From: Agrobacterium tumefaciens
GTDB taxonomy: Bacteria; Pseudomonadota; Alphaproteobacteria; Rhizobiales; Rhizobiaceae
Length of the DNA: 64,000 nucleotides
NCBI RefSeq assembly: GCF_005221325.1
Contig: NZ_CP039888.1
Coordinates: 1,302,001-1,366,000 of the forward strand
Direction of reading: 5' to 3'
Position 1 is the first letter of the stretch; every line of letters starts with the position of its first letter. Below, piece after piece: positions 15,570-24,202 of this stretch. Below the pieces are notes generated by a model. The model saw nothing but the letters and a program-made list of their open reading frames with translations. It was not told the origin of the DNA and searched no databases. Both the position numbers and the translations under genes were made by a program.

Positions 15570-17870
15570 ATGAGCAAGACGGATTTCTTGGGCAAGGCAT
15601 CAGCCGCCGCCGGTGGCTGGGGTGCGTTGAAGAGTGTCGGCAAACGCCTTCTGGAATCCGGGGCGCCGATTTCCGGTGTCCGTACACTCCTAAAGACCAA
15701 CCAGCCGGACGGCTTCGATTGCCCCGGCTGCGCCTGGGGTGACCCGGAACACGGCTCCTCCTTCGAATTCTGCGAAAACGGCGTGAAGGCCGTGTCATGG
15801 GAGGCGACCGAGGCCCGCGTTCCGCCCGATTTCTTTGCCCGCCACACGGTCTGCGAACTGCGCGGCTGGTCCGACTATGATCTGGAAAAACAGGGCCGCC
15901 TCACCCATCCGATGCGCTATGACCGGGCAAGCGACAAATACCTCCCCGTCTCCTGGGACGATGCCTTTGCCGAGATCGGCCGTATCCTCAACAGCCTCGA
16001 CAGCCCCGACCGGGCCGAATTCTACACCTCCGGCCGCGCTTCCAACGAGGCGGCCTTCCTCTATCAACTGATGGTGCGGCTTTACGGCACCAATAACTTC
16101 CCCGATTGTTCCAACATGTGCCACGAGGCGAGCGGCGTTGGCCTCAATGCATCGATCGGCGTCGGCAAGGGCACGGTGCTGCTCGAGGATTTCGAACAGA
16201 CAGACGCCATTTTTGTCATCGGGCAAAATCCCGGCACCAACCACCCCCGCATGCTGGGCGATCTGCGCCGCGCCGCCCTTCGCGGCGCCCGTATCGCCGT
16301 CTTTAATCCCATCCGGGAAAAGGGTCTGGAACGCTTCGCCGACCCGCAGGACAAGATCGAAATGATCACCGGCAGCAGCACGAAGATCGCCACCAACTAT
16401 TACCAGCCGCGCCAGGGCGGCGACATGGCGGCGGTGCGCGGCATGAGCAAGGCGGTCTTCGCCGCCGACGATGCCGCAAGGGCGGCGGGCGAACCCGCCA
16501 TTATCGACTACGACTTCATTGCCGAACATGCGGCCGAATTCGGGGCCTATCGCGCCGCGGTCGATGCAACGAGCTGGGAAAGCATCCTCGACCAGTCCGG
16601 CCTGACCCGCGCCGAGATTGAAGAAGCAGCCGGCATCTACATGAATGCCGGTTCCGTCATCGCCACCTGGGCCATGGGCGTCACCCAGCACCGGCACTCG
16701 GTCCTGATCGTTCGTGAGATCGCCAATTTCATGCTGCTGCGGGGCAATGTCGGCCGTCCCGGTGCCGGCCTTTGCCCGGTACGCGGCCATTCCAACGTGC
16801 AGGGCGACCGCACCGTCGGCATCGACGAAAAAGCACCGCCGGCGCTTCTTGACGCACTGGAGAAGGAACTCGGCGTCCCCATGCCGCGCAAACGCGGTCA
16901 CAATACCGTTGAGGCTGTCGCAGCCATGCTGGATGGGAAGGCTCAGACCTTCATCGCACTCGGCGGCAATTTCCTGCGGGCGACGCCCGACAGTCCGCTG
17001 ATCGTCAAGGCCTTCGAAAAGCAGAAGCTCACCGTCAACATCGCCACCAAGCTCAACCATTCGCATCTGGTGCCGGGCGAAACCTCCTTCGTGCTGCCCT
17101 GCCTCGGCCGCACGGAAATTGACCGCAATTCGACCGGCCGGTCGCAGATCGTCACCGTCGAAGATTCCATGAGCATGGTGCATGGTTCCGGCGGCATCAA
17201 TCCGCCGGCCTCAGATGAACTTCGCTCGGAAGTCGCCATCATTGCCGGCATCGCCGAAGCGACGCTCGGCAATATCAATGTGAACTGGAAGGCGCTCGCT
17301 GATGATTACGATCTCATCCGCGACATGATCGAGCGGGTCATTCCGGGTTTCGACAATTTCAACGAGCGTGTCCGCGTCCCCCGCGGTTTTCATCTGCGCA
17401 ACGCGGCTGCCGAACGGGAGTGGAAGACGCCGGCAAAAAAGGCCACCTTCTATAGTGGTCCACTGCCCGAGACGACCGAGCACCAACAGGCGCTGACTCG
17501 CGACAATCTCTTCGTGCTGCAGACCTTCCGCAGCCACGATCAATACAACACCACGATCTACGGCATGGATGACCGCTATCGCGGTGTCTATGGCGAGCGC
17601 CGGGTCATTTTCATGAATCCTGCGGATATGGAGGCGCTTGGCGCCCATTCCCGCCAGCGTGTCGATGTCATCGGCGAATATGGCGACGGGGTGGGACGCA
17701 TCGCCAGGAACTTCCGTCTGGTGCCCTATAATATCCCGCGCGGCAGCGTCGGCGGTTATTATCCGGAACTGAACGTGCTGGTGCCTCTGTCGAGCTACGG
17801 CGAAGGCAGCTTCACGCCGACATCGAAATCGGTGCTGGTTTCCGTCCGCCTGCTCGCCGATGCCAAATGA
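15570..17870 (+). CDS. FdhF/YdeP family molybdopterin oxidoreductase
   Basis: A 766-residue oxidoreductase of the bis-MGD molybdenum family. The N-terminus carries a CPGC pair (C51, C54) in the sequence QPDGFDCPGCAWGDPE, typical of FdhF-like YdeP proteins, but not the four-cysteine iron-sulfur motif of classical formate dehydrogenase. The segments CSNMCHEASGVGL, MGVTQHRHSV, RPGAGLCPVRGHSNVQGDRT and the C-terminal RSHDQYNTTIYGMDDRYRGV are family hallmarks. The physiological substrate is not established. ATG at 15570 gives the family N-terminus; an upstream start would add 24 residues. It overlaps the next gene, so a three-gene operon is likely. Confidence 0.9.
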   Translation: MSKTDFLGKASAAAGGWGALKSVGKRLLESGAPISGVRTLLKTNQPDGFDCPGCAWGDPEHGSSFEFCENGVKAVSWEATEARVPPDFFARHTVCELRGWSDYDLEKQGRLTHPMRYDRASDKYLPVSWDDAFAEIGRILNSLDSPDRAEFYTSGRASNEAAFLYQLMVRLYGTNNFPDCSNMCHEASGVGLNASIGVGKGTVLLEDFEQTDAIFVIGQNPGTNHPRMLGDLRRAALRGARIAVFNPIREKGLERFADPQDKIEMITGSSTKIATNYYQPRQGGDMAAVRGMSKAVFAADDAARAAGEPAIIDYDFIAEHAAEFGAYRAAVDATSWESILDQSGLTRAEIEEAAGIYMNAGSVIATWAMGVTQHRHSVLIVREIANFMLLRGNVGRPGAGLCPVRGHSNVQGDRTVGIDEKAPPALLDALEKELGVPMPRKRGHNTVEAVAAMLDGKAQTFIALGGNFLRATPDSPLIVKAFEKQKLTVNIATKLNHSHLVPGETSFVLPCLGRTEIDRNSTGRSQIVTVEDSMSMVHGSGGINPPASDELRSEVAIIAGIAEATLGNINVNWKALADDYDLIRDMIERVIPGFDNFNERVRVPRGFHLRNAAAEREWKTPAKKATFYSGPLPETTEHQQALTRDNLFVLQTFRSHDQYNTTIYGMDDRYRGVYGERRVIFMNPADMEALGAHSRQRVDVIGEYGDGVGRIARNFRLVPYNIPRGSVGGYYPELNVLVPLSSYGEGSFTPTSKSVLVSVRLLADAK

Positions 17871-18186
17871 GCGGGATGCCCGCTTGATGGATGAGGAACG
17901 ATCTGCCGCCGCTTTTCTGGCGGCTGTGGAAAAAATCCAGCAATCGTCTCCAGCGCTGACGTCGACGGGAGCAGCAATTCTGCTCGCAATCCATCAGGAC
18001 ATCGCAACCGACAGCCGTAGCATCGCCAATCGGCTGGGGCTTGCACATGCCCTCGTTCTGCGCGAAATCACTAGCCTGTCGCCTCGCTTCCTGCGGGTGA
18101 CGAAACGCGACACCCGCACCCAGCGCAGCTTTCTGGAGGTGACCGTGGAAGGACGGGCGCTTGCCGCCTCATCCTCTCGGATTTGA
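17860..18186 (+). CDS. Small winged-helix-like protein (MarR-like), function unknown
   Basis: Up to 108 residues, overlapping the end of the oxidoreductase gene by 11 nt. The middle, GAAILLAIHQDIATDSRSIANRLGLAHALVLREITSL, reads as a helix-turn-helix, followed by a probable beta wing (FLRVTKRDTRTQRSFLEVTVEGRAL), the pattern of MarR-type domains. It may start instead at ATG 17887 (99 residues). It could be a regulator or just share the fold. Its position between a molybdoenzyme and a deformylase-like gene suggests a shared role, but no direct target is visible. Confidence 0.68.
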   Translation: MPNERDARLMDEERSAAAFLAAVEKIQQSSPALTSTGAAILLAIHQDIATDSRSIANRLGLAHALVLREITSLSPRFLRVTKRDTRTQRSFLEVTVEGRALAASSSRI

Positions 18187-18202
18187 AACGAAGGAGAATT
18201 CC

Positions 18203-18697
18203 TTGGCAACAAGACCGATCCTGCCCTACCCCCATGCCAGTCTTTCGCAGATCTGCGCACCGGTTACGGCTTTTGACGATCATCTGCGGGAACTGGTCAC
18301 TGATCTGATCGACACGATGCGCGCCGCCCCCGGCGTCGGCATCACGGCAGCGCATATCGGCGTGCTGCAGCGCGTCTTCGTGCTTGAACTGACGCCGGGA
18401 ACCGTCCTGACCTACATCAATCCCGAAATCATCAGCCGATCCACGCAGGCCATGCGGCATGTGGAAGGTAGCGTCTCGATGCCGGGTTTCACCGACGAGG
18501 TCGAGCGGCCTTCTATGGTCGAGATAAGGTTTCAGGATATAACCGGCGCGGAACACGCCGAGACTGCAGAAGGATTCCATGCCATCTGCATCCAGCACGA
18601 GATCGACCAGCTTGACGGTATTTTCTGGCTGAAGCGCCTCTCCAGGCTCAAGCGCGACCGGCTGGTGAAGAAGTGGGAAAAATCCCAAAAACCGTGA
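18203..18697 (+). CDS. Peptide deformylase-like protein with degenerate active site
   Basis: A 164-residue homologue of peptide deformylase. The three motifs align at the classical places but are altered: motif 1 is GVGITAAHIG (usual GxGLAAxQ), motif 2 is EGSVSMPG with S90 replacing the metal-binding cysteine, and motif 3 is QHEIDQLDG with Q136 replacing the second histidine of HEXXH. Only H132 of the three metal ligands remains, with E133. Normal Fe2+ deformylase activity is therefore doubtful. The TTG at 18203, preceded by AAGGAG, is preferred over ATG 18161. Third gene of the operon with the FdhF-like enzyme. Confidence 0.85.
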   Translation: MATRPILPYPHASLSQICAPVTAFDDHLRELVTDLIDTMRAAPGVGITAAHIGVLQRVFVLELTPGTVLTYINPEIISRSTQAMRHVEGSVSMPGFTDEVERPSMVEIRFQDITGAEHAETAEGFHAICIQHEIDQLDGIFWLKRLSRLKRDRLVKKWEKSQKP

Positions 18698-18700
18698 TGG

Positions 18701-19132
18701 TCAGCCGGTTATCGACAGCGCAAATTCCGCATTGCCCTTCAGCGTGTTACTAACGGTGCAGATATCCTCCGCCATATGAGCGATTGCGGCGCGGGTCGCT
18801 TCATCGAAACTGCCTGTAATCTCGATCCGGATATCGAATCGGAGAATACGATAGGGCTCGTCTGTGGATTTTTCGCCGGACACATCGACGGCAGCGCCTT
18901 CGAAGCGGTCAAGCACGCCCAACCGGCTTGCCGCAATCCGGGCGCTCAGCGCAAGGCAGGCGGCAAGCGACGAATAAAGAAGATCGATCGGGTTGAAGCC
19001 CGGCTCCGAGACACCGGTCACGATCTCCAGAGCACCGCCGGTTACCGTCGAAATCATCGGCCGGCCAAGCCGTCCGACTTTTGCCTTGGCGCCCACCGGC
19101 CTCAATTTCACTTTCGAACCATCCACCATCAA
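18701..19132 (-). CDS. OsmC family peroxiredoxin-like protein
   Basis: A 143-residue OsmC/Ohr-type protein. The two redox cysteines are C59 (in SLAACLALS) and C125 (in AEDICTVSNTLKGN), as expected for thiol-dependent reduction of organic hydroperoxides. It lacks features that would distinguish Ohr from OsmC or YhfA types, so I leave the symbol empty. It is convergent with the deformylase-like gene, 3 nt apart, and divergent from a small membrane protein gene. Confidence 0.9.
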   Translation of the reverse strand: MMVDGSKVKLRPVGAKAKVGRLGRPMISTVTGGALEIVTGVSEPGFNPIDLLYSSLAACLALSARIAASRLGVLDRFEGAAVDVSGEKSTDEPYRILRFDIRIEITGSFDEATRAAIAHMAEDICTVSNTLKGNAEFALSITG

Positions 19133-19250
19133 GGGAACCCAAATTTAATCGCGCGCAATCAACCGCATGGAACAAAAAACCGTCTGGCGCTTTTTATTCA
19201 CACGACGGTGAACGACCGTTGGACCTTTATTTTACAGGGAGCTGGGACAT

Positions 19251-19418
19251 ATGGTTACATCTACGCTCGTCAGCATTCTTATCACCTTCCTGGTGATCGT
19301 GCTCGTCTTGTGGCTCATCGCGCGACTGCCGGTTGGCGGCGGCGCAAAACAGATCGCCCAGGTGATCGTCATCATTATCGGCATTATTTCGCTACTGAAA
19401 TACCTCGCCGTCTTCTGA
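19251..19418 (+). CDS. Small membrane protein, Thivi_2564-like
   Basis: A 55-residue protein almost wholly hydrophobic: a first helix (about 4-24, TLVSILITFLVIVLVLWLIA), a short loop LPVGGGAK, and a second helix (about 32-52, QIAQVIVIIIGIISLLKYLAVF). This hairpin matches the small Thivi_2564 membrane family as I remember it. A purine-rich CAGGGAGCTGGG precedes the ATG and a strong terminator follows 20 nt after the stop, so the gene looks complete and expressed alone. Function unknown. Confidence 0.75.
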   Translation: MVTSTLVSILITFLVIVLVLWLIARLPVGGGAKQIAQVIVIIIGIISLLKYLAVF

Positions 19419-19437
19419 TGTCCCGGCGGAGCAAAAC

Positions 19438-19465
19438 AAAAAAGGCGGCGAAAGCCGCCTTTTTT
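19438..19465 (+). terminator. Rho-independent terminator after the 55-residue membrane protein gene
   Basis: A perfect hairpin AAGGCGGC-GAAA-GCCGCCTT with a run of A before and T after, so it can act in both directions, also for the convergent PAS gene ending at 19490. Confidence 0.9.
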
Positions 19466-19489
19466 GCGCAGTTTTCACTCGCCTGATCG

Positions 19490-19915
19490 CTACTGGCGAG
19501 GCTCGAACTGAAAGGCTTTCTTGACGGTAACGTCCCGAACGCTGCCAATGCCGAGAAACGGCGTATTGTCAGCATCGAAAATCGCCCTGCCCTTCGCCAC
19601 GATCCACCGGCTCGAACCATCAGGCAGATCAATCTTGTAACGCTGATCGAAAAACACCCCCGTCGTGATGCTCTCAAAAATAGCCTGCGCCACCTGATCG
19701 CGCATTTCGAAATCGATTCTTTCGAGAATCTCCTCGATCGTCACCCCGCGTGACGCAACCTCCTGCGAAAACCCATGACATTCCGCAGTGACCGCATCCA
19801 TGATCAGCCGGTTATCGGAAATGCTCCACATGTAATAGCCAAGCGCATTGTCTGAATCCGTTTTGTCCCCCAGCACGAAAACCTCCAGACATTTTTTCCT
19901 GACAAAAGCTAACAT
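19490..19915 (-). CDS. PAS domain protein
   Basis: A 141-residue protein consisting of essentially one PAS domain: YYMWSISDNRLIMDAVTAE at the start, ILERIDFEMRDQVAQAIFESI in the helical middle, and FFDQRYKIDLPDGSSRWIVAKG and FDADNTPFLGIGSVRDVT at the end, the last resembling the PAC region. There is no output domain (kinase, GGDEF, HTH), so it may act as a stand-alone sensor or partner protein. Ligand unknown. The start might be slightly downstream at a GTG. Confidence 0.78.
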   Translation of the reverse strand: MLAFVRKKCLEVFVLGDKTDSDNALGYYMWSISDNRLIMDAVTAECHGFSQEVASRGVTIEEILERIDFEMRDQVAQAIFESITTGVFFDQRYKIDLPDGSSRWIVAKGRAIFDADNTPFLGIGSVRDVTVKKAFQFEPRQ

Positions 19916-20113
19916 CAGACCTCTAATATTCCACCCCTTGTTTTTGTAGGGGGAACCGTCCGACTACTGCAGCGTGCATCGATATCCACCGAAATTTACT
20001 GGTCAACGGATTGAGGTGAAGGTTTTGAAGGAAGCAATAAATTCTGAGGAACCGTCGCAAAACCACGCGCCTGCACCTACATGGTTTGCGATGACATGCC
20101 TAAGGAGTTCAAT

Positions 20114-20275
20114 ATGCTGCGAACCGCCCTTACTTTTGGACTGCTGACCGCAACCGTCGTTTTGGCCGGGTGCCAGACTTGGCACAGTCCCTATCGAGGA
20201 AACGAGTGGCGGATGGATCAGGTCATGGACGGCGACCCCTATCGGGTCGGTGACGGACAGCGGGGCCGACGCTAG
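20114..20275 (+). CDS. Small lipoprotein, function unknown
   Basis: A 53-residue protein with a signal peptide ending in the lipobox VLAGC (cysteine 20), followed by a short polar mature part of about 34 residues rich in R, D and G. The ATG is preceded by AAGGAG at a spacing of 6 nt. It should be a lipid-anchored envelope protein. No recognised domain. It stands alone between a PAS gene and tRNA-Leu. Confidence 0.8.
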   Translation: MLRTALTFGLLTATVVLAGCQTWHSPYRGNEWRMDQVMDGDPYRVGDGQRGRR

Positions 20276-20430
20276 CCCGGCCTATCCATTCAATCCAGGC
20301 GGCGGCAAGGAATGATTGCCGCCCTGAAAGTATAGCGCGCCAGCTGCAATATAAAGCGAGGCGGCATGCGCATATTCGCACCAACCGACATTTCTGTCTC
20401 GCCGAATGCAGAGCTAACCGATTGGCTAAA

Positions 20431-20456
20431 AAAGAAAAAACCCGCCGAAGCGGGTT
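20431..20456 (-). terminator. Terminator of the tRNA-Leu gene
   Basis: On the minus strand AACCCGC-TTCG-GCGGGTT is followed by TTTTC and further T residues. It lies 5 nt beyond the 3' CCA of the tRNA. Confidence 0.88.
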
Positions 20457-20460
20457 TCTT

Positions 20461-20545
20461 TGGTGCGGTCGAGAAGACTCGAACTTCCACGGGTTGCCCC
20501 ACAGCGACCTCAACGCTGCGCGTCTACCAATTCCGCCACGACCGC
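20461..20545 (-). tRNA. tRNA-Leu (anticodon GAG)
   Basis: An 85 nt sequence folding as a class II tRNA: acceptor GCGGTCG pairs with CGACCGC followed by ACCA, so CCA is encoded. The anticodon arm CAGCG-TTGAGGT-CGCTG shows GAG; there is a long variable arm and the T loop GTTCGAGTC. A promoter-like pair lies upstream on the minus strand (TTGTGC at 20609-20604, TACATG at 20586-20581, 17 bp apart), of low certainty. Confidence 0.95.
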
Positions 20546-20734
20546 ATCGTGGTAGGCGTCGACTTGCGCCGACGGGGGTGCATGTAGCAAAAGGATTTTG
20601 GGTGCACAAGAGCGTCATGACAGTTTTTTGAAATTAAAAATCGCACTGCACCATCCTATATGCAGGAAGCCCGGAAATGCTGGGGTTGCGGCCTTGTCGT
20701 CATTTTGCGAGAAGGCTGTGGAAAGGACTTTTTC

Positions 20735-21466
20735 ATGCTCACACGCACGGATATCGAGACAAATATGTTCCCCGCCGCCGGTTCGCCGCCCGTTCGCTGG
20801 CGAATCTCGGATGGTCTCATCCCTTATGGGCAGGCTGTCGCGGAGATGGAGCGTGAAGTTGCCGCCATTGCGGCGGGCGAGGCTGACGAACTCGTCTGGC
20901 TGCTGGAGCATCCGCCGCTTTATACCGCGGGCACCAGTGCTGACGTGGCCGATCTCATCGAGCCGGACCGTTTTCCCGTCTTCGCCACCGGTCGCGGCGG
21001 CGAATACACCTATCATGGGCCGGGGCAGCGGGTCGTCTACGTCATGCTCGACCTGAAACGCCGGCGGCAGGATGTCCGTGCCTACGTGGCGGCGCTGGAG
21101 AACGTCATCATCCGCACGCTCGACAAGATGAATGTCCGTGGCGAACGGCGCGAGGATCGCGTCGGCGTCTGGGTCAGGCGGCCGGAAAAACCGTTGCTTC
21201 CCGATGGCGGCATGGCCGAGGACAAGATCGCGGCCCTCGGCATCCGTCTGCGCAAATGGGTGAGCTTTCACGGGCTGTCGATCAATGTGGATCCCGACCT
21301 CACGCATTTCTCCGGCATCGTTCCCTGCGGCATCAGCGCCTATGGCGTCACCAGCCTTGTCGATCTCGGATTGCCGGTTATGATCAGCGATGTCGACGTT
21401 CTGTTGCGCGAGGCCTTCGAGGAGGTTTTTGGCCCGGCAGTGCCCGAAACCGGCGCAGGCGGCTGA
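20735..21466 (+). CDS. lipB: Lipoyl(octanoyl) transferase LipB
   Basis: Transfers octanoate from acyl carrier protein to the lipoyl domains of dehydrogenase complexes and glycine cleavage H protein. The 243-residue sequence has the BPL/LPL-like fold signatures [12 protein letters not shown] (about 87-98) and the catalytic lysine and cysteine in EDKIAALG (K164) and GIVPCGIS (C198). The start MLTRTDIET (20735) follows GAAAGGAC. It is followed 66 nt later by an alcohol dehydrogenase gene, probably unrelated in function. Confidence 0.95.
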   Translation: MLTRTDIETNMFPAAGSPPVRWRISDGLIPYGQAVAEMEREVAAIAAGEADELVWLLEHPPLYTAGTSADVADLIEPDRFPVFATGRGGEYTYHGPGQRVVYVMLDLKRRRQDVRAYVAALENVIIRTLDKMNVRGERREDRVGVWVRRPEKPLLPDGGMAEDKIAALGIRLRKWVSFHGLSINVDPDLTHFSGIVPCGISAYGVTSLVDLGLPVMISDVDVLLREAFEEVFGPAVPETGAGG

Positions 21467-21532
21467 TCTCAGCGCAACCTTTGTCGCAGGCCGGTGTTTG
21501 ATGCATCGATCACCATAAGAGGAGGAACGACC

Positions 21533-22600
21533 ATGTTCACTACGTCCGCCTATGCCTGCGACGACGGTTCTTCGCCGATGAAGCTCGCAACCATCAAGCG
21601 CCGCGATCCGGGTCCGCGCGATGTCGAAATCGAAATCGAATTCTGTGGCGTCTGCCACTCGGATATCCACACGGCCCGCAGCGAATGGCCGGGCTCCCTC
21701 TACCCTTGCGTCCCCGGCCACGAAATCATCGGCCGCGTCGGTCGGGTGGGGTCGCAAGTCACCCGGTTCAAGACAGGGGACCGCGTCGGTGTCGGCTGTA
21801 TCGTCGACAGCTGCCGGGAATGCGCAAGCTGCGCGGAAGGGCTGGAGCAATATTGCGAAAACGGTATGACCGGCACCTATAACGCGCCTGACAAGGCGAT
21901 GGGCGGCGACGCACATACGCTTGGTGGTTATTCCGCCCATGTGGTGGTCGATGACCGCTATGTCCTCAATATTCCCGAAGGGCTCGATCCGGCGGCCGCG
22001 GCACCCCTGCTCTGCGCGGGCATCACCACCTATTCGCCGCTGCGGCATTGGAACGCCGGCCCTGGCAAACGTGTCGGCGTCGTTGGTCTCGGCGGTCTGG
22101 GCCATATGGCCGTCAAGCTCGCCAATGCCATGGGCGCGACTGTCGTGATGATCACGACCTCGCCAGGCAAGGCGGAAGACGCGAAAAAGCTCGGCGCACA
22201 TGAGGTCATCATCTCTCGCGATGCCGACCAGATGAACAAGGCCGCCGCGAGCCTTGATCTCATCATTGATGCGGTTGCCGCCGACCACGACATCAACGCC
22301 TATCTTGCGCTGCTGAAACGCGATGGCGCATTGGTGCAGGTGGGCGCGCCGGAAAAACCGCTGTCGGTGATGGCTTTCAGCCTCATTCCCGGCCGCAAGA
22401 CCTTTGCGGGCTCAATGATCGGCGGCATTCCCGAGACCCAGGAAATGCTGGATTTCTGCGCCGAAAAAGGCATCGCCGCCGAAATCGAGATGATCGATAT
22501 CGATCAGATCAACGACGCTTATGAACGCATGATAAAAAGCGATGTGCGTTATCGTTTCGTCATTGATATGAAGAGCCTGCCGCGCCAGAAGGCCGCCTGA
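21533..22600 (+). CDS. Zinc-dependent NAD(P) alcohol dehydrogenase (YahK/CAD type)
   Basis: A 355-residue medium-chain dehydrogenase. The catalytic zinc site is seen in FCGVCHSDIH (C41) and PGHE (H63, E64), the structural zinc cysteines in SCRECASCAEGLEQYC, and the Rossmann dinucleotide site in GVVGLGGLGHMAVKLA. This order matches cinnamyl alcohol dehydrogenase-like YahK enzymes, which reduce broad aldehydes with NADPH. The substrate cannot be told. The start has GAGGAACG upstream. A 10 bp hairpin follows the stop. Confidence 0.92.
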   Translation: MFTTSAYACDDGSSPMKLATIKRRDPGPRDVEIEIEFCGVCHSDIHTARSEWPGSLYPCVPGHEIIGRVGRVGSQVTRFKTGDRVGVGCIVDSCRECASCAEGLEQYCENGMTGTYNAPDKAMGGDAHTLGGYSAHVVVDDRYVLNIPEGLDPAAAAPLLCAGITTYSPLRHWNAGPGKRVGVVGLGGLGHMAVKLANAMGATVVMITTSPGKAEDAKKLGAHEVIISRDADQMNKAAASLDLIIDAVAADHDINAYLALLKRDGALVQVGAPEKPLSVMAFSLIPGRKTFAGSMIGGIPETQEMLDFCAEKGIAAEIEMIDIDQINDAYERMIKSDVRYRFVIDMKSLPRQKAA

Positions 22601-22608
22601 CTTTTGAA

Positions 22609-22636
22609 GAGAGGGGCGGCATTCGGCGCCCCTCTC
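22609..22636 (+). terminator. Stable hairpin after the alcohol dehydrogenase gene (terminator or processing site)
   Basis: GAGAGGGGCG and CGCCCCTCTC form a perfect 10 bp stem with an 8 nt loop. No T-run follows, so it may be a weak or Rho-assisted terminator. Confidence 0.45.
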
Positions 22637-22670
22637 CTCGTTGACCTTCCGGTCGAAAGCACAGCCTGAC

Positions 22671-23606
22671 ATGAACAGCCAGACCGGTTTCAGCGACGTC
22701 GCCAAGGGCATGACCATCATGGCGGGCTGCATGTTCGTGTTGCCGGTCATGGATGCCATCGCCAAATACATGGCTGTCAGCGGCGGCATGTCGCCGGCGC
22801 AGGTGACCTTTTACCGATTTTTCTTCCAGGTGCTCTGCACCCTGCCGCTGCTGCTCGTGGTTTCGCCCACAGCGCTGTTCAGCGCGAAACGGCCGTGGAT
22901 GAACTGCCTGCGCGGCGTGCTCCATGCCGCGGCCAGCCTGATGTTCTTCGCCGCCGTCAAATACATGCCGCTCGCCGATGTCTTTGCGATCTATTTCGTC
23001 GAGCCTTTCATGCTGACGATGATGTCGGCTCTCTTCCTCGGCGACAAAGTCGGCTGGAAGCGCTGGCTGGCAATCGTCGTCGGTTTTGGTGGCGCGCTGA
23101 TCGTCATTCAGCCAAGCTTCGAAATCTTCGGCTGGACATCGCTTTTGCCGGTCGCCTGCGCTTTCCTCTACACGCTTTATCTGTTTCTGAACCGCGCCAT
23201 CGGCAACGCCGACAGCCCGCTCGTCATGCAGACCATGTCCGGCATCGCCGGCACGATATTCATGGGCACGGTGCTTCTGACTGGCGATGCGCTGGGCGAC
23301 AGGGATTTTACCATGTCGCTTCCGCAATCCGGCTTCGCGCTTGCCCTGCTCATCCTGCTGGGGTCGATATCCGGCTACATGCACCTGCTGATCGTCAGGG
23401 CCTTCCGACTTGCGCCGCTGTCACTGCTGGCGCCGTTCCAGTATTTCGAGATCATCTCGGCAACGGTTCTCGGTTATGCGCTGTTTTCGGATTTTCCCAC
23501 CCCATCGAAATGGCTTGGCATCCTCATCATCGTCGCATCCGGCCTGTTCATCATCTGGCGGGAAAGCAAGCAGGCTCGGGCGAACCCGCCGCTCGACGCG
23601 CAATAA
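22671..23606 (+). CDS. EamA family (DMT) transporter
   Basis: A 311-residue inner-membrane protein with ten probable helices arranged as two EamA repeats. Typical elements are FYRFFFQVLCTLPLLL and, in the first repeat, AVKYMPLADVFAIYFVEPFMLTMMSALFLGDKVGWKRW; the second repeat ends APFQYFEIISATVLGYALFSDFPTPSKWLGILII. Members export amino acids, nucleobases or other metabolites; the substrate here is unknown. The start MNSQTGFSD lies 70 nt after the dehydrogenase stop. Confidence 0.9.
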   Translation: MNSQTGFSDVAKGMTIMAGCMFVLPVMDAIAKYMAVSGGMSPAQVTFYRFFFQVLCTLPLLLVVSPTALFSAKRPWMNCLRGVLHAAASLMFFAAVKYMPLADVFAIYFVEPFMLTMMSALFLGDKVGWKRWLAIVVGFGGALIVIQPSFEIFGWTSLLPVACAFLYTLYLFLNRAIGNADSPLVMQTMSGIAGTIFMGTVLLTGDALGDRDFTMSLPQSGFALALLILLGSISGYMHLLIVRAFRLAPLSLLAPFQYFEIISATVLGYALFSDFPTPSKWLGILIIVASGLFIIWRESKQARANPPLDAQ

Positions 23607-23619
23607 CGGCCAAACGCTT

Positions 23620-24078
23620 TCAGGCGCCCGAGGGCTGTGGCCCTTCGTCGTGATGATCCTGCGCTTCTACCAGGCTGCCAAGCAGCCACAGCGAAACTTC
23701 TGCTGCCTCTCCCGCAGACTTGAAGCGGTATGAGCCGCTATATTTCGGCATATCGAAAAAGGTGACGACGAAACCATCGCCGGTTTCCAGGCTCTCGACC
23801 CGGATGCGCTCGGGATCGATCATCACACAGACATAGTGGGACCCCATGTTGCGCATGAAACCGGCCTTGTTGTCGTGCAGCCGCACGAAAGCCGCCCCGC
23901 CATCCGCCGTCATATGCAGGCTTCTGATCGCCTCACTGGGAAAGGCACGGGCGAAATCCATGATCGCCTGCCCCACATCATGGCTGCTGTCGTCCTCGGT
24001 TGCCCGCGACATACGCCAGGCATAAACGGCGAAGACCGAAAGCAGCACGAAAACGATAATCCAGATCGCCAAATTCAT
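23620..24078 (-). CDS. Membrane-anchored protein, function unknown
   Basis: A 152-residue protein with one N-terminal transmembrane helix (about 3-21, LAIWIIVFVLLSVFAVYAW), a polar linker (RATEDDSSHD) and a soluble domain with mixed alpha and beta character (HYVCVMIDPERIRVESLETGDGFVVTFFDM). The segment ends with an acidic histidine-containing tail. I do not recognise the family. It converges with the EamA gene, with 13 nt between stops. Confidence 0.75.
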   Translation of the reverse strand: MNLAIWIIVFVLLSVFAVYAWRMSRATEDDSSHDVGQAIMDFARAFPSEAIRSLHMTADGGAAFVRLHDNKAGFMRNMGSHYVCVMIDPERIRVESLETGDGFVVTFFDMPKYSGSYRFKSAGEAAEVSLWLLGSLVEAQDHHDEGPQPSGA

Positions 24079-24202
24079 CCGGGACGCTCCCTCAGTACCG
24101 AAACTTCTCGATTCGCGACTCGAAACAACACGAACCCAATCTGGGTTCATAGAGCTCGAGGCTTGCGTGAAAGTGTGGCTCGCAGTGACAGGCGCCCTGC
24201 GA

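Noticed and set aside
20615..22288. A 557-codon open frame on the minus strand across lipB and the alcohol dehydrogenase gene
   Set aside because: Both plus-strand genes are strongly supported; the antisense frame is a shadow and crosses two unrelated genes.
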